From: a virus
IMG/VR virus record: IMGVR_UViG_3300042549_000288
Coordinates: 1 to 25,119 of that record
Direction: 5' to 3' (one strand)
Length of the DNA: 25,119 bases
Shown: piece by piece, positions 1 through 7,643 of the stretch
Numbering within the stretch: position 1 is the first letter of the stretch
Layout: the number at the start of each line of letters is the position of its first letter
Notes under the pieces: model-generated
Seen by the model: the letters and a program-made list of their open reading frames with translations, nothing else
The model's database searches: none
Told to the model about the DNA's origin: nothing
Made by a program: the position numbers and the translations under genes

Positions 1-114
1 TAGTGACCACTAACTTGCCAGGCTGGCAACAGTTAGTTAGTGACCACTAACCTAGTTAGTTAGTGCTTACTAACTTGCCAGGCTGACAACCATGTAAGTG
101 AGTGCTTACTAACC
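1..114. repeat. Two-copy ~60-bp tandem repeat with nested palindromes
   Basis: Bases 1-30 and 61-90 are the same 30-mer apart from a 3-base core and one other base. Bases 38-52 and 100-114 repeat the first half of that unit, giving two tandem copies of about 60 bp. Each copy holds two TTAGT-N4-ACTAA inverted repeats (partial at 1-13; 37-50; 60-73; degenerate at 101-112). After the first of each pair comes a hairpin: TTGCCAG-G-CTGGCAA at 15-29 (perfect) and 75-89 (one mismatch). The central four bases are GACC in both elements of copy 1 and GCTT in both of copy 2. The array starts at the window edge and may continue upstream. Its place just before terminase fits a packaging-site or protein-binding array, but no function is proven. 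Confidence 0.8.
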
Positions 115-236
115 TGGGGGGTGGGGGGCCCGTGCCTGGCCGGTCGCGGCCACGGAGGTGTCAGAAGAAATTTTTTTTATTTTTTGTAGGTAGCCAACAT
201 TGCCAACATGACCCACAAATGCGCTAATATCCGACC
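115..236. other. G-rich and T-rich leader before terminase, non-coding
   Basis: No gene is seen here. Two G6 runs (115-128) are followed by a stem-loop in which TGGCC (137-141) pairs with GGCCA (148-152), with extra pairing of CCG (130-132) and CGG (153-155) across a bulge. A T-rich tract at 171-185 follows about 15 bases later, which is too far for a standard intrinsic terminator, though the order is terminator-like. A weak promoter-like pair (TTGCCA 200-205, TAATAT 225-230) has a 19-base spacer and is not convincing. Confidence 0.35.
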
Positions 237-701
237 ATGTTCAAGTCAATCCCATTTGTGCCACGTAAGGTTGAGGCGACTGAAGCGCGCCTCCAGGCGA
301 TCTATGACGCAGCCGCTTTAGGTTTGAAGGGCGACTCGCTGGCGTTGGCTGCCGGTATGCTGCCCACCGAGTTCAGGCAGCTGTGCGAGCTTGATCCTGT
401 AGCCGAGATGGCTGTCTTAAAGGGCCGCGCTGACTCCGAGATGGAAGCAAGCACTCACTTGCGGGAGGCGGCTCGTGCAGGCGACGCCAAGGCAGCGCTG
501 GCTATCCTGCAGCACAGCCACGGTTGGACAGCCCGGCAGGAAATTAGCGTGGACATCACGAACAAGATCAGCATCACGCAGGCGCTGCAACAGGCGCAGG
601 AACGCGTGATCGACGGGCGCACCATTGAAGGTCTGATAACTGAGCAACAACCCGAACGACTAACTACTAAAGTGACACATGGCACAACAGCCGATCTATG
701 A
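237..701 (+). CDS. terS: Terminase small subunit (putative)
   Basis: This 154-residue protein is the likely DNA-recognition subunit of the packaging motor, which binds the phage packaging site and presents DNA to the large subunit. The N-terminal third (about residues 18-50) looks like a helix-turn-helix of the small-terminase kind. The middle (about 75-100, motif GDAKAALAILQHSHGW) resembles the oligomerisation segment common in these subunits. It overlaps the large terminase gene by 23 bases, the usual terS-terL arrangement. There is no clear Shine-Dalgarno sequence before this ATG, so the exact start is less certain. Identity rests on the motif style and on adjacency to an unmistakable terL. 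Confidence 0.75.
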   Translation: MFKSIPFVPRKVEATEARLQAIYDAAALGLKGDSLALAAGMLPTEFRQLCELDPVAEMAVLKGRADSEMEASTHLREAARAGDAKAALAILQHSHGWTARQEISVDITNKISITQALQQAQERVIDGRTIEGLITEQQPERLTTKVTHGTTADL

Positions 702-2217
702 CGCCGAGGGCGAACAGCTACTGATGTCGCGCCTGTGGGCGCCGACTATCGCTGACGATCCCGAAGCGTTCGTGTTGTTTGCCTTCCCGTGGGGGCAAGC
801 CAACACACCGCTGGCCAAGTTTAAAGGCCCGCGCACCTGGCAGCGCAAGATCCTGCGACGCATTGCCGAACACATTAAGAACAACCGTGGCCAGATGGAC
901 ATGGACGCCCTGCGCACAGCGGTGGCCTCCGGTCGTGGTATCGGTAAGTCGGCCCTAGTGAGCTGGCTAGTGCTGTGGATGCTGACCACCCGCATCGGAT
1001 CGAGCGTGATCGTCTCAGCCAACTCAGAAGCGCAGCTGCGCTCAGTTACATGGGGTGAACTGACTAAGTGGCAGGCGATGGTGATTAACAACCACTGGTG
1101 GGAGATCAGCGCAACGAAGCTGACGCCAGCCAAGTGGCTAACCGAGTTGGTTGAGCGGGACTTAAAGAAAGGTACGCGCTACTGGGCGGCGGAAGGCAAG
1201 CTCTGGTCGGAGGAGAACCCCGACAGCTACGCCGGTGTCCACAACCACGACGGCATGATGCTGATCTTTGACGAGGCAAGCGGTATACCGGACGCCATCT
1301 GGTCAGTCGGTGCGGGCTTCTTCACCGAACCCATCCTAGACCGGTACTGGTTTGCGTTCAGTAACCCCCGGCGCAACCAAGGCTACTTCTACGAGTGCTT
1401 TCACGCCAAGCGCAATTTCTGGCAGACAGAGAACATCGACTCCAGAACGGTCGAGGATACGGACAAGCAGATATATGAGCAGATCATTGCGGAATATGGC
1501 GAGGATTCGCCGCAGGCTAGGGTTGAGGTCTACGGAGAGTTTCCATCAGCTGGCGAAGATCAGTTTATTGGTGCGAGTGCTGTCGACGACGCCGCCAATC
1601 GGCCAAAATACAAGGACACGACGGCGCCAATTGTTATCGGCGTTGACCCAGCTAGAGGCGGCGCGGACGCAACCGTCATCGTCGTCCGGCAAGGACGGGA
1701 TTTAGTGGCCATCAAACGCTACCACGGCGAGGACACCATGATGACCGTAGGGCGCGTGATCGACGCGATCGAGGAGTACCGGCCAGCGCTGACCATCATC
1801 GACGAGGGTGGCTTGGGCTACGGGATACTTGACAGATTAAAAGAACAGCGCTACAAGGTGCGGGGAGTGAACTTCGGCTGGAAGTCAAGCAAACCGGTCA
1901 TGTATGGCAACAAGCGGGCCGAGATGTGGGGTGCGATGAAGGATTGGTTAAAGACCGCCAGCATCCCCAACGATAGGCAGCTAAAAGCGGACTTGACTGG
2001 CCCCATGAAGAAGCCCGACTCGTCGGGGACGATCTACTTGGAAGGCAAGAAAGAGATGAAGTCCAGAGGCTTGGCCTCACCGGATGCAGCAGACGCACTA
2101 GCGGTGACGTTCGCGTTCCCGGTGGCCAGCCGGGAGTCGAGTTTTGAGCGTGCAACGCGTCGCAGCGACGGCTACACGCAGCGGCCAGTCGCTGCAACTG
2201 GATGGATGGGGGCGTGA
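679..2217 (+). CDS. terL: Terminase large subunit (ATPase and nuclease)
   Basis: This is the motor that pumps DNA into the prohead through the portal and cuts it. The ATPase half shows a Walker A motif GRGIGKS at residues 85-91 and a Walker B motif LIFDEA at 195-200. The C-terminal RNase H-like nuclease shows its acidic residues: Asp323 in GVDPARGG, Asp375 in IIDEGG, and Asp469/Asp472 in SPDAADALA. The length of 512 residues is normal for the family, and the motifs match terminases of P22-like and related podoviruses. It starts inside the end of terS and its stop overlaps the next gene (TGATG). The reading frame is intact with all catalytic motifs present. Confidence 0.97.
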   Translation: MAQQPIYDAEGEQLLMSRLWAPTIADDPEAFVLFAFPWGQANTPLAKFKGPRTWQRKILRRIAEHIKNNRGQMDMDALRTAVASGRGIGKSALVSWLVLWMLTTRIGSSVIVSANSEAQLRSVTWGELTKWQAMVINNHWWEISATKLTPAKWLTELVERDLKKGTRYWAAEGKLWSEENPDSYAGVHNHDGMMLIFDEASGIPDAIWSVGAGFFTEPILDRYWFAFSNPRRNQGYFYECFHAKRNFWQTENIDSRTVEDTDKQIYEQIIAEYGEDSPQARVEVYGEFPSAGEDQFIGASAVDDAANRPKYKDTTAPIVIGVDPARGGADATVIVVRQGRDLVAIKRYHGEDTMMTVGRVIDAIEEYRPALTIIDEGGLGYGILDRLKEQRYKVRGVNFGWKSSKPVMYGNKRAEMWGAMKDWLKTASIPNDRQLKADLTGPMKKPDSSGTIYLEGKKEMKSRGLASPDAADALAVTFAFPVASRESSFERATRRSDGYTQRPVAATGWMGA

Positions 2218-2474
2218 TGGCTAAAAAAGGTGTGTCACTGAGTGTCGGACGGGGTGAGAAGCTGCCGGTTAGTAAGGGCGCAGGCTTGACTGCCAAGGGG
2301 CGGGAGAAGTACAACCGCGAGACAGGCAGCAACTTGAAGGCACCCGCGCCGCATCCGAAGACGAAAGCGGACGAAGGCAGGAAAAAGTCCTTCTGTGCCC
2401 GCATGGGTGCGGTAGCGGCGAAGGCAAAAGATGGCGAGCGCGCCAAAGCGTCATTGAAAAGGTGGAAATGCTAA
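2217..2474 (+). CDS. Small basic phage protein, DUF6321-like
   Basis: An 85-residue Lys/Arg-rich protein with the motifs LTAKGREKYNRETGSNLKAP (about residues 25-44), KSFCARMGAVAAKAK (about 57-71) and RAKASLKRWKC at the end. From memory this is the pattern of a phage family called DUF6321, which has no assigned function. The chosen ATG (2217) overlaps the terL stop as TGATG. An in-frame ATG five codons upstream lies inside terL and seems less likely. High positive charge and its place beside packaging genes suggest DNA binding or a packaged internal protein; that is inference. Confidence 0.8.
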   Translation: MAKKGVSLSVGRGEKLPVSKGAGLTAKGREKYNRETGSNLKAPAPHPKTKADEGRKKSFCARMGAVAAKAKDGERAKASLKRWKC

Positions 2475-2635
2475 TGAAAAAACCCGGCGACCCAGGACTC
2501 TACGCTGCAATTCACGCAAAACGCGAGCGCATTAAGGCCGGAAGCGGCGAAAAGATGCGTAAACCCGGCTCGCCTGGCGCACCGACGAACAAGGACTTCA
2601 AGCAGTCGGCTAAAACGGCGAAAAAGGGGAAGTAA
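2474..2635 (+). CDS. 53-aa basic phage protein
   Basis: A short ORF whose ATG overlaps the previous stop codon (TAATG). It encodes 53 residues, including LYAAIHAKRERIKAGSGEKM (9-28), then RKPGSPGAP, and ends in AKTAKKGK. The SGEKMRKPGS-GAPT motif is one I recognise from tiny conserved phage proteins found between terminase and portal genes. No function is known to me. About a quarter of its residues are Lys or Arg. The seamless overlap with its neighbour and the recognisable motif support a real gene. Confidence 0.7.
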   Translation: MKKPGDPGLYAAIHAKRERIKAGSGEKMRKPGSPGAPTNKDFKQSAKTAKKGK

Positions 2636-2636
2636 C

Positions 2637-2783
2637 ATGCCACTGGTTAAGTCGAAATCGGAAAAAGCGTTTAAAGAAAACATACGCGCCGAGGTAAAAT
2701 CGGGCAAACCGGTCAAACAGGCCGTGGCAATCGCGTATGCAACCAAGCGCGCGGCGTCAAAACCCACCAAAAAGATGAAATAA
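2637..2783 (+). CDS. 48-aa basic phage protein
   Basis: Starts one base after the previous stop and encodes 48 residues: a MPLVKSKSEKAFKENIRAEV start, then KSGKPVKQAVAIAYATKRAA, and a Lys-rich tail. The pattern (MPL-K-S-KAF--NI--E--SGKP-KQAVAIAY) is that of a very common tiny phage protein of unknown function. The next gene begins immediately after its stop (TAAATG). It belongs to a run of three Lys-rich proteins that sit between terminase and portal in the same operon. Confidence 0.7.
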   Translation: MPLVKSKSEKAFKENIRAEVKSGKPVKQAVAIAYATKRAASKPTKKMK

Positions 2784-3113
2784 ATGGATCTTTCGCCCGA
2801 CGAACAAGCGGTCATCGACTATCACAGGTCGAACCTCTACCAAAACAAGGGGCTTCGCAACCCCGATGGGTCGGTAACGACGTTCAAAGGGTCGGTAGTG
2901 GGCGCTGACGGCGGGCACATGATTTTGCCCACTTATTGGCACGGTCAAGTGCGAGATATTCCGCAAGCCATGCGTTTTGCCATAAAATCGGGCATCAAGT
3001 TTCCAATTTATCCAACAGTTGATGAAGCATTGGCCGCTGAACAACGCCTGCACGGTATCATGGAGCAGGATTTGCGCGATTATCAAGCGCGCCCGAAACC
3101 GAAAATGAAATAA
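2784..3113 (+). CDS. Conserved phage protein of unknown function (109 aa)
   Basis: A soluble 109-residue protein without membrane segments. Its features are MDLSPDEQAVIDYHR at the start, a GSVTTFKGSVVGADGG region (about 28-43), MILPTYWHGQ (about 45-54) and a helical C-terminal half ending in KPKMK. I have seen related sequences in podovirus genomes between terminase and portal, but I know of no assigned role. It lies between two identical 14-base junction sequences (2775-2788 and 3105-3118), each holding the end of one gene and the start of the next. Confidence 0.75.
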   Translation: MDLSPDEQAVIDYHRSNLYQNKGLRNPDGSVTTFKGSVVGADGGHMILPTYWHGQVRDIPQAMRFAIKSGIKFPIYPTVDEALAAEQRLHGIMEQDLRDYQARPKPKMK

Positions 3114-5381
3114 ATGGACTATACCGGCATAAATAAGGCAGCAAAAGTCGCCGATATCGGTGGAAATCCACCGCCGGACGACATCAAGAAAGACACGCAA
3201 GACGTGCTTTCAACCATGCGAAAGCGCCTGCAAATGGCGATTTCGGCGCTGTCTGAGAGCCGGGAAGACGAGCTAGACGACCTGCGCTTCTACGCAGGCT
3301 CGCCAGACAACCACTGGCAATGGCCAGCCGACGTCTTGGCCACACGCGGTGCGGTACAAGGGCAGACGATCAACGCCCGCCCGACGCTCACCATCAACAA
3401 GTTGCCCCAGCATGTACGGCAGGTCACCAATGACCAAAGACAAAACCGTCCGAGCGGCAAAGTTATACCTGCTGACGACAACGCCGACCCAGAAGTCGCC
3501 GAAATCTACAACGGCATGGTCAGGCACATCGAGTACATCTCGGACGCCGACGTCGCCTACGACACCGCCTGCGAGAACCAGGTCAGCTACGGCGAAGGCT
3601 ACATCCGAATCCTGACCGAATACTGCGACGACGACACGTTCGACCAAGACATCAAGATCGCCCGCATCCGTAACAGCTTTTCGGTCTACATGGACCCGAC
3701 AATCCAAGACCCATGCGGCGCGGACGCCAAGTGGTGCTTTGTCACCGAAGACTTGCAGCGCGCGGACTACGAGCGCATGTTCCCTGATGCAAGCCCGATC
3801 TCGACCTTGCAGGCGCAAGGCGTGGGCGACCAGTCGATCTCGGTCTGGATCAACCAAGATACGGTCAGAATCGCTGAGTATTACTACATCGAGTACGACC
3901 GCGCAACGCTGCACCTGTACCCCGGCAATGTGACGGCTTTCGAAGGTTCGCCCGAGGCCAAGCAGATGAAGCAGATGGGCATCAAGCCTATCCGCAGCCG
4001 TGAGGTCAACGCCAAGCGGGTCAAGTGGTGCAAGACCAACGGCTACGAGATGCTTGAGTCGAACGACTGGGCAGGCCGCTGGATTCCGATCGTGCGCGTC
4101 ATCGGTAACGAGTTCGAGGTTGACGGTAAGCTGTACGTCTCAGGTCTGGTGCGTAACGCCAAGGACGCTCAGCGCATGTACAACTACTGGACGAGCCAAG
4201 AGGCCGAGATGTTGGCCTTGGCGCCCAAGGCGCCGTTCATCGGTTACGGTGGCCAGTTCGAAGGTTATGAGATGCAGTGGAAGACGGCCAACACGCAGAA
4301 CTGGCCGTATCTGGAGGTCAACCCCGACGTAACAGACGGCTCTGGCGCCGTGTTGCCGCTGCCACAACGTGCGGCACCGCCACTGCCGCAGACCGGGCTG
4401 ATTCAGGCCAAGATGGGTGCGTCAGACGACATCAAGTCGACCACTGGCCAGTACGACACTAGTCTTGGAGCGACATCTAATGAGCGTTCGGGTAAGGCGA
4501 TTATGGCGCGCGAGCGTCAGTCTGACACTGGCACTTATCATTACGTGGACAATCTGGCACGCGCTGTTCGGCATGTAACGCGCCAGCTGGTTGACCTGAT
4601 CCCCAAGATTTACGACACCCAGCGGGTTGCCCGCATTATTGGGGTGGACGGCGACACCGACATGGTCAAGCTAGACCCCATGCAGCAGGAAGCGGTGCGG
4701 GAGATCCGCGACCAGAACGACATCGTCATCGACAAAATTTACAACCCCGGCGTTGGCAAGTACGACGTCGTGGTGACCACCGGCCCGTCCTACCTGACCA
4801 AGCGTCAAGAGGCACTAGATGCGATGGGCATGATCCTGCAATCCAACCCGCAACTCTGGCAAGTCGCTGGCGACCTGTTCATCAAGAACATGGATTGGCC
4901 TGGCGCCCAAGAGATGGCGAAACGGTTCGAGAAGATTATCGATCCGAAGATCATGGCCGACAGCGACGAGTCGCCCGAAATGCAGCAGGCCAAACAGCAG
5001 ATGGAGGCGATGGCCCAAGAGCTGGATCAGCTGCATCAGATGCTCCAAGGCGTCAATCAGTCGGTCGAAGTCCAAGATATGCAGCGCAAGAATTTCGAGG
5101 CCGAGATCAAGGCGTACCAAGCCGAGACGCAACGCCTTACCGCCGTCTCAGGCGCCATGACGCCCGACCAAGTGCAAGACGTCGTCATGCAGACCCTGCG
5201 CGACGTCATGTCGACAGGCGACTTGGCCATGAGCGAGGGTGGGCTAGAGTTGCCGGGCGAGATGCCTGAGATGGGCGAGGACATGGGCATGATGCCCCCA
5301 GAAATGGGCGTGGTGCCGCCAAGCGGAGCTGAAATGCCGCCTGAATTGATGAATATGCCGCCCGAGGAGCCACTGGCATGA
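3114..5381 (+). CDS. Portal protein, P22 gp1-like
   Basis: The dodecameric ring at one vertex of the head through which DNA is packaged and ejected, and to which tail-hub proteins bind. The 755-residue length is close to P22 gp1 (725). Family-typical stretches include LDDLRFYAGSPDNHW (about 54-68), LTINKLPQHVRQVTNDQRQN (about 92-111), ENQVSYGEGYIRI (about 154-166) and NERSGKAIMARE (about 459-470). A long helical, Gln-rich segment near residues 620-690 fits the C-terminal barrel. The tail after about 700 is unusually rich in Met, Pro and Glu. It follows its neighbour directly (TAAATG) and overlaps the next gene by four bases (ATGA). Confidence 0.95.
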   Translation: MDYTGINKAAKVADIGGNPPPDDIKKDTQDVLSTMRKRLQMAISALSESREDELDDLRFYAGSPDNHWQWPADVLATRGAVQGQTINARPTLTINKLPQHVRQVTNDQRQNRPSGKVIPADDNADPEVAEIYNGMVRHIEYISDADVAYDTACENQVSYGEGYIRILTEYCDDDTFDQDIKIARIRNSFSVYMDPTIQDPCGADAKWCFVTEDLQRADYERMFPDASPISTLQAQGVGDQSISVWINQDTVRIAEYYYIEYDRATLHLYPGNVTAFEGSPEAKQMKQMGIKPIRSREVNAKRVKWCKTNGYEMLESNDWAGRWIPIVRVIGNEFEVDGKLYVSGLVRNAKDAQRMYNYWTSQEAEMLALAPKAPFIGYGGQFEGYEMQWKTANTQNWPYLEVNPDVTDGSGAVLPLPQRAAPPLPQTGLIQAKMGASDDIKSTTGQYDTSLGATSNERSGKAIMARERQSDTGTYHYVDNLARAVRHVTRQLVDLIPKIYDTQRVARIIGVDGDTDMVKLDPMQQEAVREIRDQNDIVIDKIYNPGVGKYDVVVTTGPSYLTKRQEALDAMGMILQSNPQLWQVAGDLFIKNMDWPGAQEMAKRFEKIIDPKIMADSDESPEMQQAKQQMEAMAQELDQLHQMLQGVNQSVEVQDMQRKNFEAEIKAYQAETQRLTAVSGAMTPDQVQDVVMQTLRDVMSTGDLAMSEGGLELPGEMPEMGEDMGMMPPEMGVVPPSGAEMPPELMNMPPEEPLA

Positions 5382-5740
5382 ACTGCGCAAACTTTGTAGG
5401 CATCCTGTTTTTGGGCCGCGATGTGGCTCATTCGGTGCATCTGAACACCCGTAGCTACGCCAAACACGTTGCGCTGAACACGTTTTACGACGAGATTGTT
5501 GATCTGGCGGACAAGTTTGCGGAAGCCTACCAAGGCCGTCACGGGTTGATCGGCGCTATTTCGCTGCAGTCAACCAAAAAGCCAGGCAACATTGTGGAAT
5601 TCTTGCAAGACCAGCTTGAAGAAATTGAAGAGATGCGGTACAAGGTGGTCGATAAGTCGGACAGCCCGCTGCAAAACATCATCGATGAAATTGTTGGGCT
5701 GTACCTGTCCACGCTGTACAAACTAAGGTTCTTGGCATGA
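5378..5740 (+). CDS. DUF5856-like phage protein
   Basis: A 120-residue, mostly helical protein whose start overlaps the portal stop (ATGA). Motifs such as GRDVAHSVHLNTRSYAKHVA (13-32), FYDEIVDLADKFAEAYQGRHG (36-56) and a closing IVGLYLSTLYKLRFL are, from memory, those of the phage family DUF5856. The spaced His and Glu residues in helices recall Dps/ferritin-like small proteins, but I cannot confirm that fold. Its function is unknown. Its position between portal and head genes suggests a virion or assembly role. Confidence 0.7.
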   Translation: MNCANFVGILFLGRDVAHSVHLNTRSYAKHVALNTFYDEIVDLADKFAEAYQGRHGLIGAISLQSTKKPGNIVEFLQDQLEEIEEMRYKVVDKSDSPLQNIIDEIVGLYLSTLYKLRFLA

Positions 5741-6516
5741 CCGCACCGGTTTCTCAAACAAAATTTGGTAAGAACGAGCCGTTTGAGCTACAAGTCTCAC
5801 GCAGCGAGATTCCTGACCACCGTATTGTCACCGTGTTTGGTTACAACGCGGATGTTGACACGACTGAAGTAACCGTCTGGCCGCTGCCGTCCATTATTGC
5901 GCACCCAAACGCTGCGTTGCAGATGAAGGTAAGTTCGACCAACGCTAACGACACTTCAGCAGGCACTGGCGCAAGAACGATCGTCATTCAAGGGCTTGAC
6001 GCCAACTACGCCGAGATAACGGACACGGTGACGCTAAACGGGTTAACCGAAGTGTTGACGTCGAAGTCGTTTTTGCGGGTCAATTACGCTTATGTAGCGA
6101 CCGCAGGCAGCACAGAGTCAGCCGCAGGTGACATCTATATTGGCACCGGCACGGTAACTTCCGGTGTACCGGCAACCGTCTACAACCTTATCAAGTACGA
6201 CTTTAATAACACCGTTACCGGCCACTACACGATTCCGGCAGGCTACACCGGCTATCTGTCGCAAGGGCTGTTTTCTGCGGGCCAAGTTACCGGCTCAACC
6301 CAAGTTCGCGGGCGGCTGTTAACTGCAGGCACCGACGGTATTCGTCGCACCGCAGCCGTCACCACGGTCAACAACGGTGTAGCAGACTATGTGTTTGAGT
6401 ACCCGTTGCGGATAGAAGAAAAAACCGATATTGAAGCTACCGGTGTAGGCAGCGCCAATAACAACGGCGTCTCTTGCATGTTCATTATTCTTTTGGTTAA
6501 AAACACCACAAACTAA
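5737..6516 (+). CDS. Putative virion structural protein, capsid fibre or decoration
   Basis: A 259-residue protein rich in Thr, Gly, Val and Ala with predicted beta structure. The N-terminal region VFGYNADVDTTEVTVWPLPS (33-52), the AND-SAGTGARTIVIQGLD region and the VTLNGLTEVLTSKSFLRVN segment (about 97-115) belong to a widespread phage virion protein family often placed near the portal and scaffold genes. Its ATG overlaps the previous stop (ATGA). The likely place is the capsid surface or head, but I cannot tell fibre from decoration. There is no transmembrane segment or signal peptide. Confidence 0.7.
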   Translation: MTAPVSQTKFGKNEPFELQVSRSEIPDHRIVTVFGYNADVDTTEVTVWPLPSIIAHPNAALQMKVSSTNANDTSAGTGARTIVIQGLDANYAEITDTVTLNGLTEVLTSKSFLRVNYAYVATAGSTESAAGDIYIGTGTVTSGVPATVYNLIKYDFNNTVTGHYTIPAGYTGYLSQGLFSAGQVTGSTQVRGRLLTAGTDGIRRTAAVTTVNNGVADYVFEYPLRIEEKTDIEATGVGSANNNGVSCMFIILLVKNTTN

Positions 6517-6518
6517 TT

Positions 6519-6785
6519 ATGGCTAATTACACCTACATCACCGCATCAACCAACATCAAGCCGATGGCCGGAAAGCTTAAAGGCATCTTTGTCAGCGCTG
6601 CGTCCAGCACGCCGACCATCACGGTTTATGATTCGGCAGCGGCCACTACGACGACCACCATCCTGGGAACCTTCACCCCGGCGGCGGCCACATCGTACCT
6701 GCTGCCTTTGGATGGCGCGTATGCCAAAAACGGAATTTATGTGGTAATTAGTGGAACAGTTGCTGCAACAGTAATTTACGAGTAA
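6519..6785 (+). CDS. Small beta-rich protein, candidate head decoration
   Basis: An 88-residue protein made almost entirely of short hydrophobic beta-like strands separated by Thr/Ala turns (KLKGIFVSAASSTPTITVYD, TTILGTFTPAAATSYLLP, GIYVVISGTVAATVIYE). It starts three bases after the preceding structural gene and is the last gene before the scaffold leader hairpins. Small single-domain beta proteins at this place in head modules are often capsid decoration or stabilising proteins; that role is inferred from position and composition only. Confidence 0.65.
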   Translation: MANYTYITASTNIKPMAGKLKGIFVSAASSTPTITVYDSAAATTTTTILGTFTPAAATSYLLPLDGAYAKNGIYVVISGTVAATVIYE

Positions 6786-6802
6786 TCTTGCTGTAAACCG
6801 AA

Positions 6803-6835
6803 CTGACGCGGTACGTCAGGGATTCTTTAGGAATC
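6803..6835 (+). promoter_or_regulatory. Tandem hairpins over the scaffold ribosome binding site
   Basis: Two perfect small stem-loops lie back to back in the only sizeable gap before the scaffold gene: CTGACG/CGTCAG with a 5-base loop (6803-6819) and GATTC/GAATC with a 5-base loop (6821-6835). The only Shine-Dalgarno-like sequence for the ATG at 6840 is AGGA at 6829-6832, which lies partly in the loop and partly in the 3' arm of the second hairpin. Folding would therefore limit ribosome access. This is a candidate translational control site; neither hairpin is followed by a T-run, so it is not a terminator. Confidence 0.5.
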
Positions 6836-6839
6836 GACA

Positions 6840-7625
6840 ATGTCTGAAGAGATGCAAAACCAGTTAGCGGATTCACCCGCGCCAGAACAGGCACCGACGG
6901 CAGAGCCTGTAGCTGAAGAAACATTAGCGCCGGAGAATGAACAGCCGACCGAGCAGCAGACCAAGACCTTCACACAAGAAGAGTTGGATGCGATCGTAGG
7001 CAAAAGGCTTGCAAGAGAGCAAAGGAAGTGGGAACGTGAGCAGAGTCGCAAAGCGCAGACCGCGCCTGCACCTGCAGAGTTACCGCCTGTCGAAAATTTT
7101 GAGTCCGTTGATGCGTATGCCGATGCACTGGCGACGCGCAAGGCTGAAGAATTGTTGGCGCAGCGGGAGCTTGAACGGCAGAAAATGGATCTGCTTGAGG
7201 CGTATCACGATAGGGAAGAGGAAGCGCGGAACAAGTATGACGATTTTGAACAAGTCGCCTACAACCCCAAGCTGCCAATCTCTAACGCGATGGCTGAGAC
7301 GATCCAAGCGTCGGATATTGGCCCTGATATTGCGTATTACCTTGGGTCTAATCCGAAAGAAGCCGCACGTATAGCCGCACTGAATTCGCCCATACTACAA
7401 GCCAAAGAGATTGGCAAAATTGAAGCAAAAATTGCTTCTGAGCCGGTTTTGAAGAAAACGACAAGCGCCCCACCACCTATCGCGCCCATATCGGGTAGAG
7501 GCTCTGGAGCGCCGTCTTATGACACGACTGACCCACGTTCTATCAAGAACATGACTACGTCAGAGTGGATTGAGGCGGATCGCCAGCGTCAGATAAAGAA
7601 GTGGGAAGCTCAACGTAACCGCTAA
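6840..7625 (+). CDS. Scaffolding protein
   Basis: A 261-residue internal scaffold that guides coat protein assembly into a prohead and then leaves. It has a long acidic, Glu/Gln/Pro/Ala-rich N terminus (1-40), then KTFTQEELDAIVGKRLAREQ (about 41-60), a segment typical of scaffolds of P22-like podoviruses. A charged helical middle (about 55-130) is probably coiled coil. A basic C terminus ends in EADRQRQIKKWEAQRNR; in P22 the positively charged C-terminal helix-loop-helix binds the coat protein, and the basic tail here fits that. It lies directly before the coat gene, as in P22. Confidence 0.88.
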   Translation: MSEEMQNQLADSPAPEQAPTAEPVAEETLAPENEQPTEQQTKTFTQEELDAIVGKRLAREQRKWEREQSRKAQTAPAPAELPPVENFESVDAYADALATRKAEELLAQRELERQKMDLLEAYHDREEEARNKYDDFEQVAYNPKLPISNAMAETIQASDIGPDIAYYLGSNPKEAARIAALNSPILQAKEIGKIEAKIASEPVLKKTTSAPPPIAPISGRGSGAPSYDTTDPRSIKNMTTSEWIEADRQRQIKKWEAQRNR

Positions 7626-7643
7626 TTTTTTAGGATATCAATC

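Noticed and set aside
1-114. CRISPR array or tRNA in the repeat region
   Set aside because: Repeat units are adjacent and palindromic with no unique spacers of constant length, and no cloverleaf with a T-loop can be drawn.
115-236. Strong promoter or intrinsic terminator before terminase
   Set aside because: The hairpin is too far from the T-tract for a standard terminator, and the only promoter-like pair has a 19-base spacer and a poor -10 match.
3273-3914. Long minus-strand ORF (213 aa) inside the portal gene
   Set aside because: It mirrors GC-rich portal codons, has low-complexity Asp/Val-rich sequence and no ribosome site, and the portal frame is certain.
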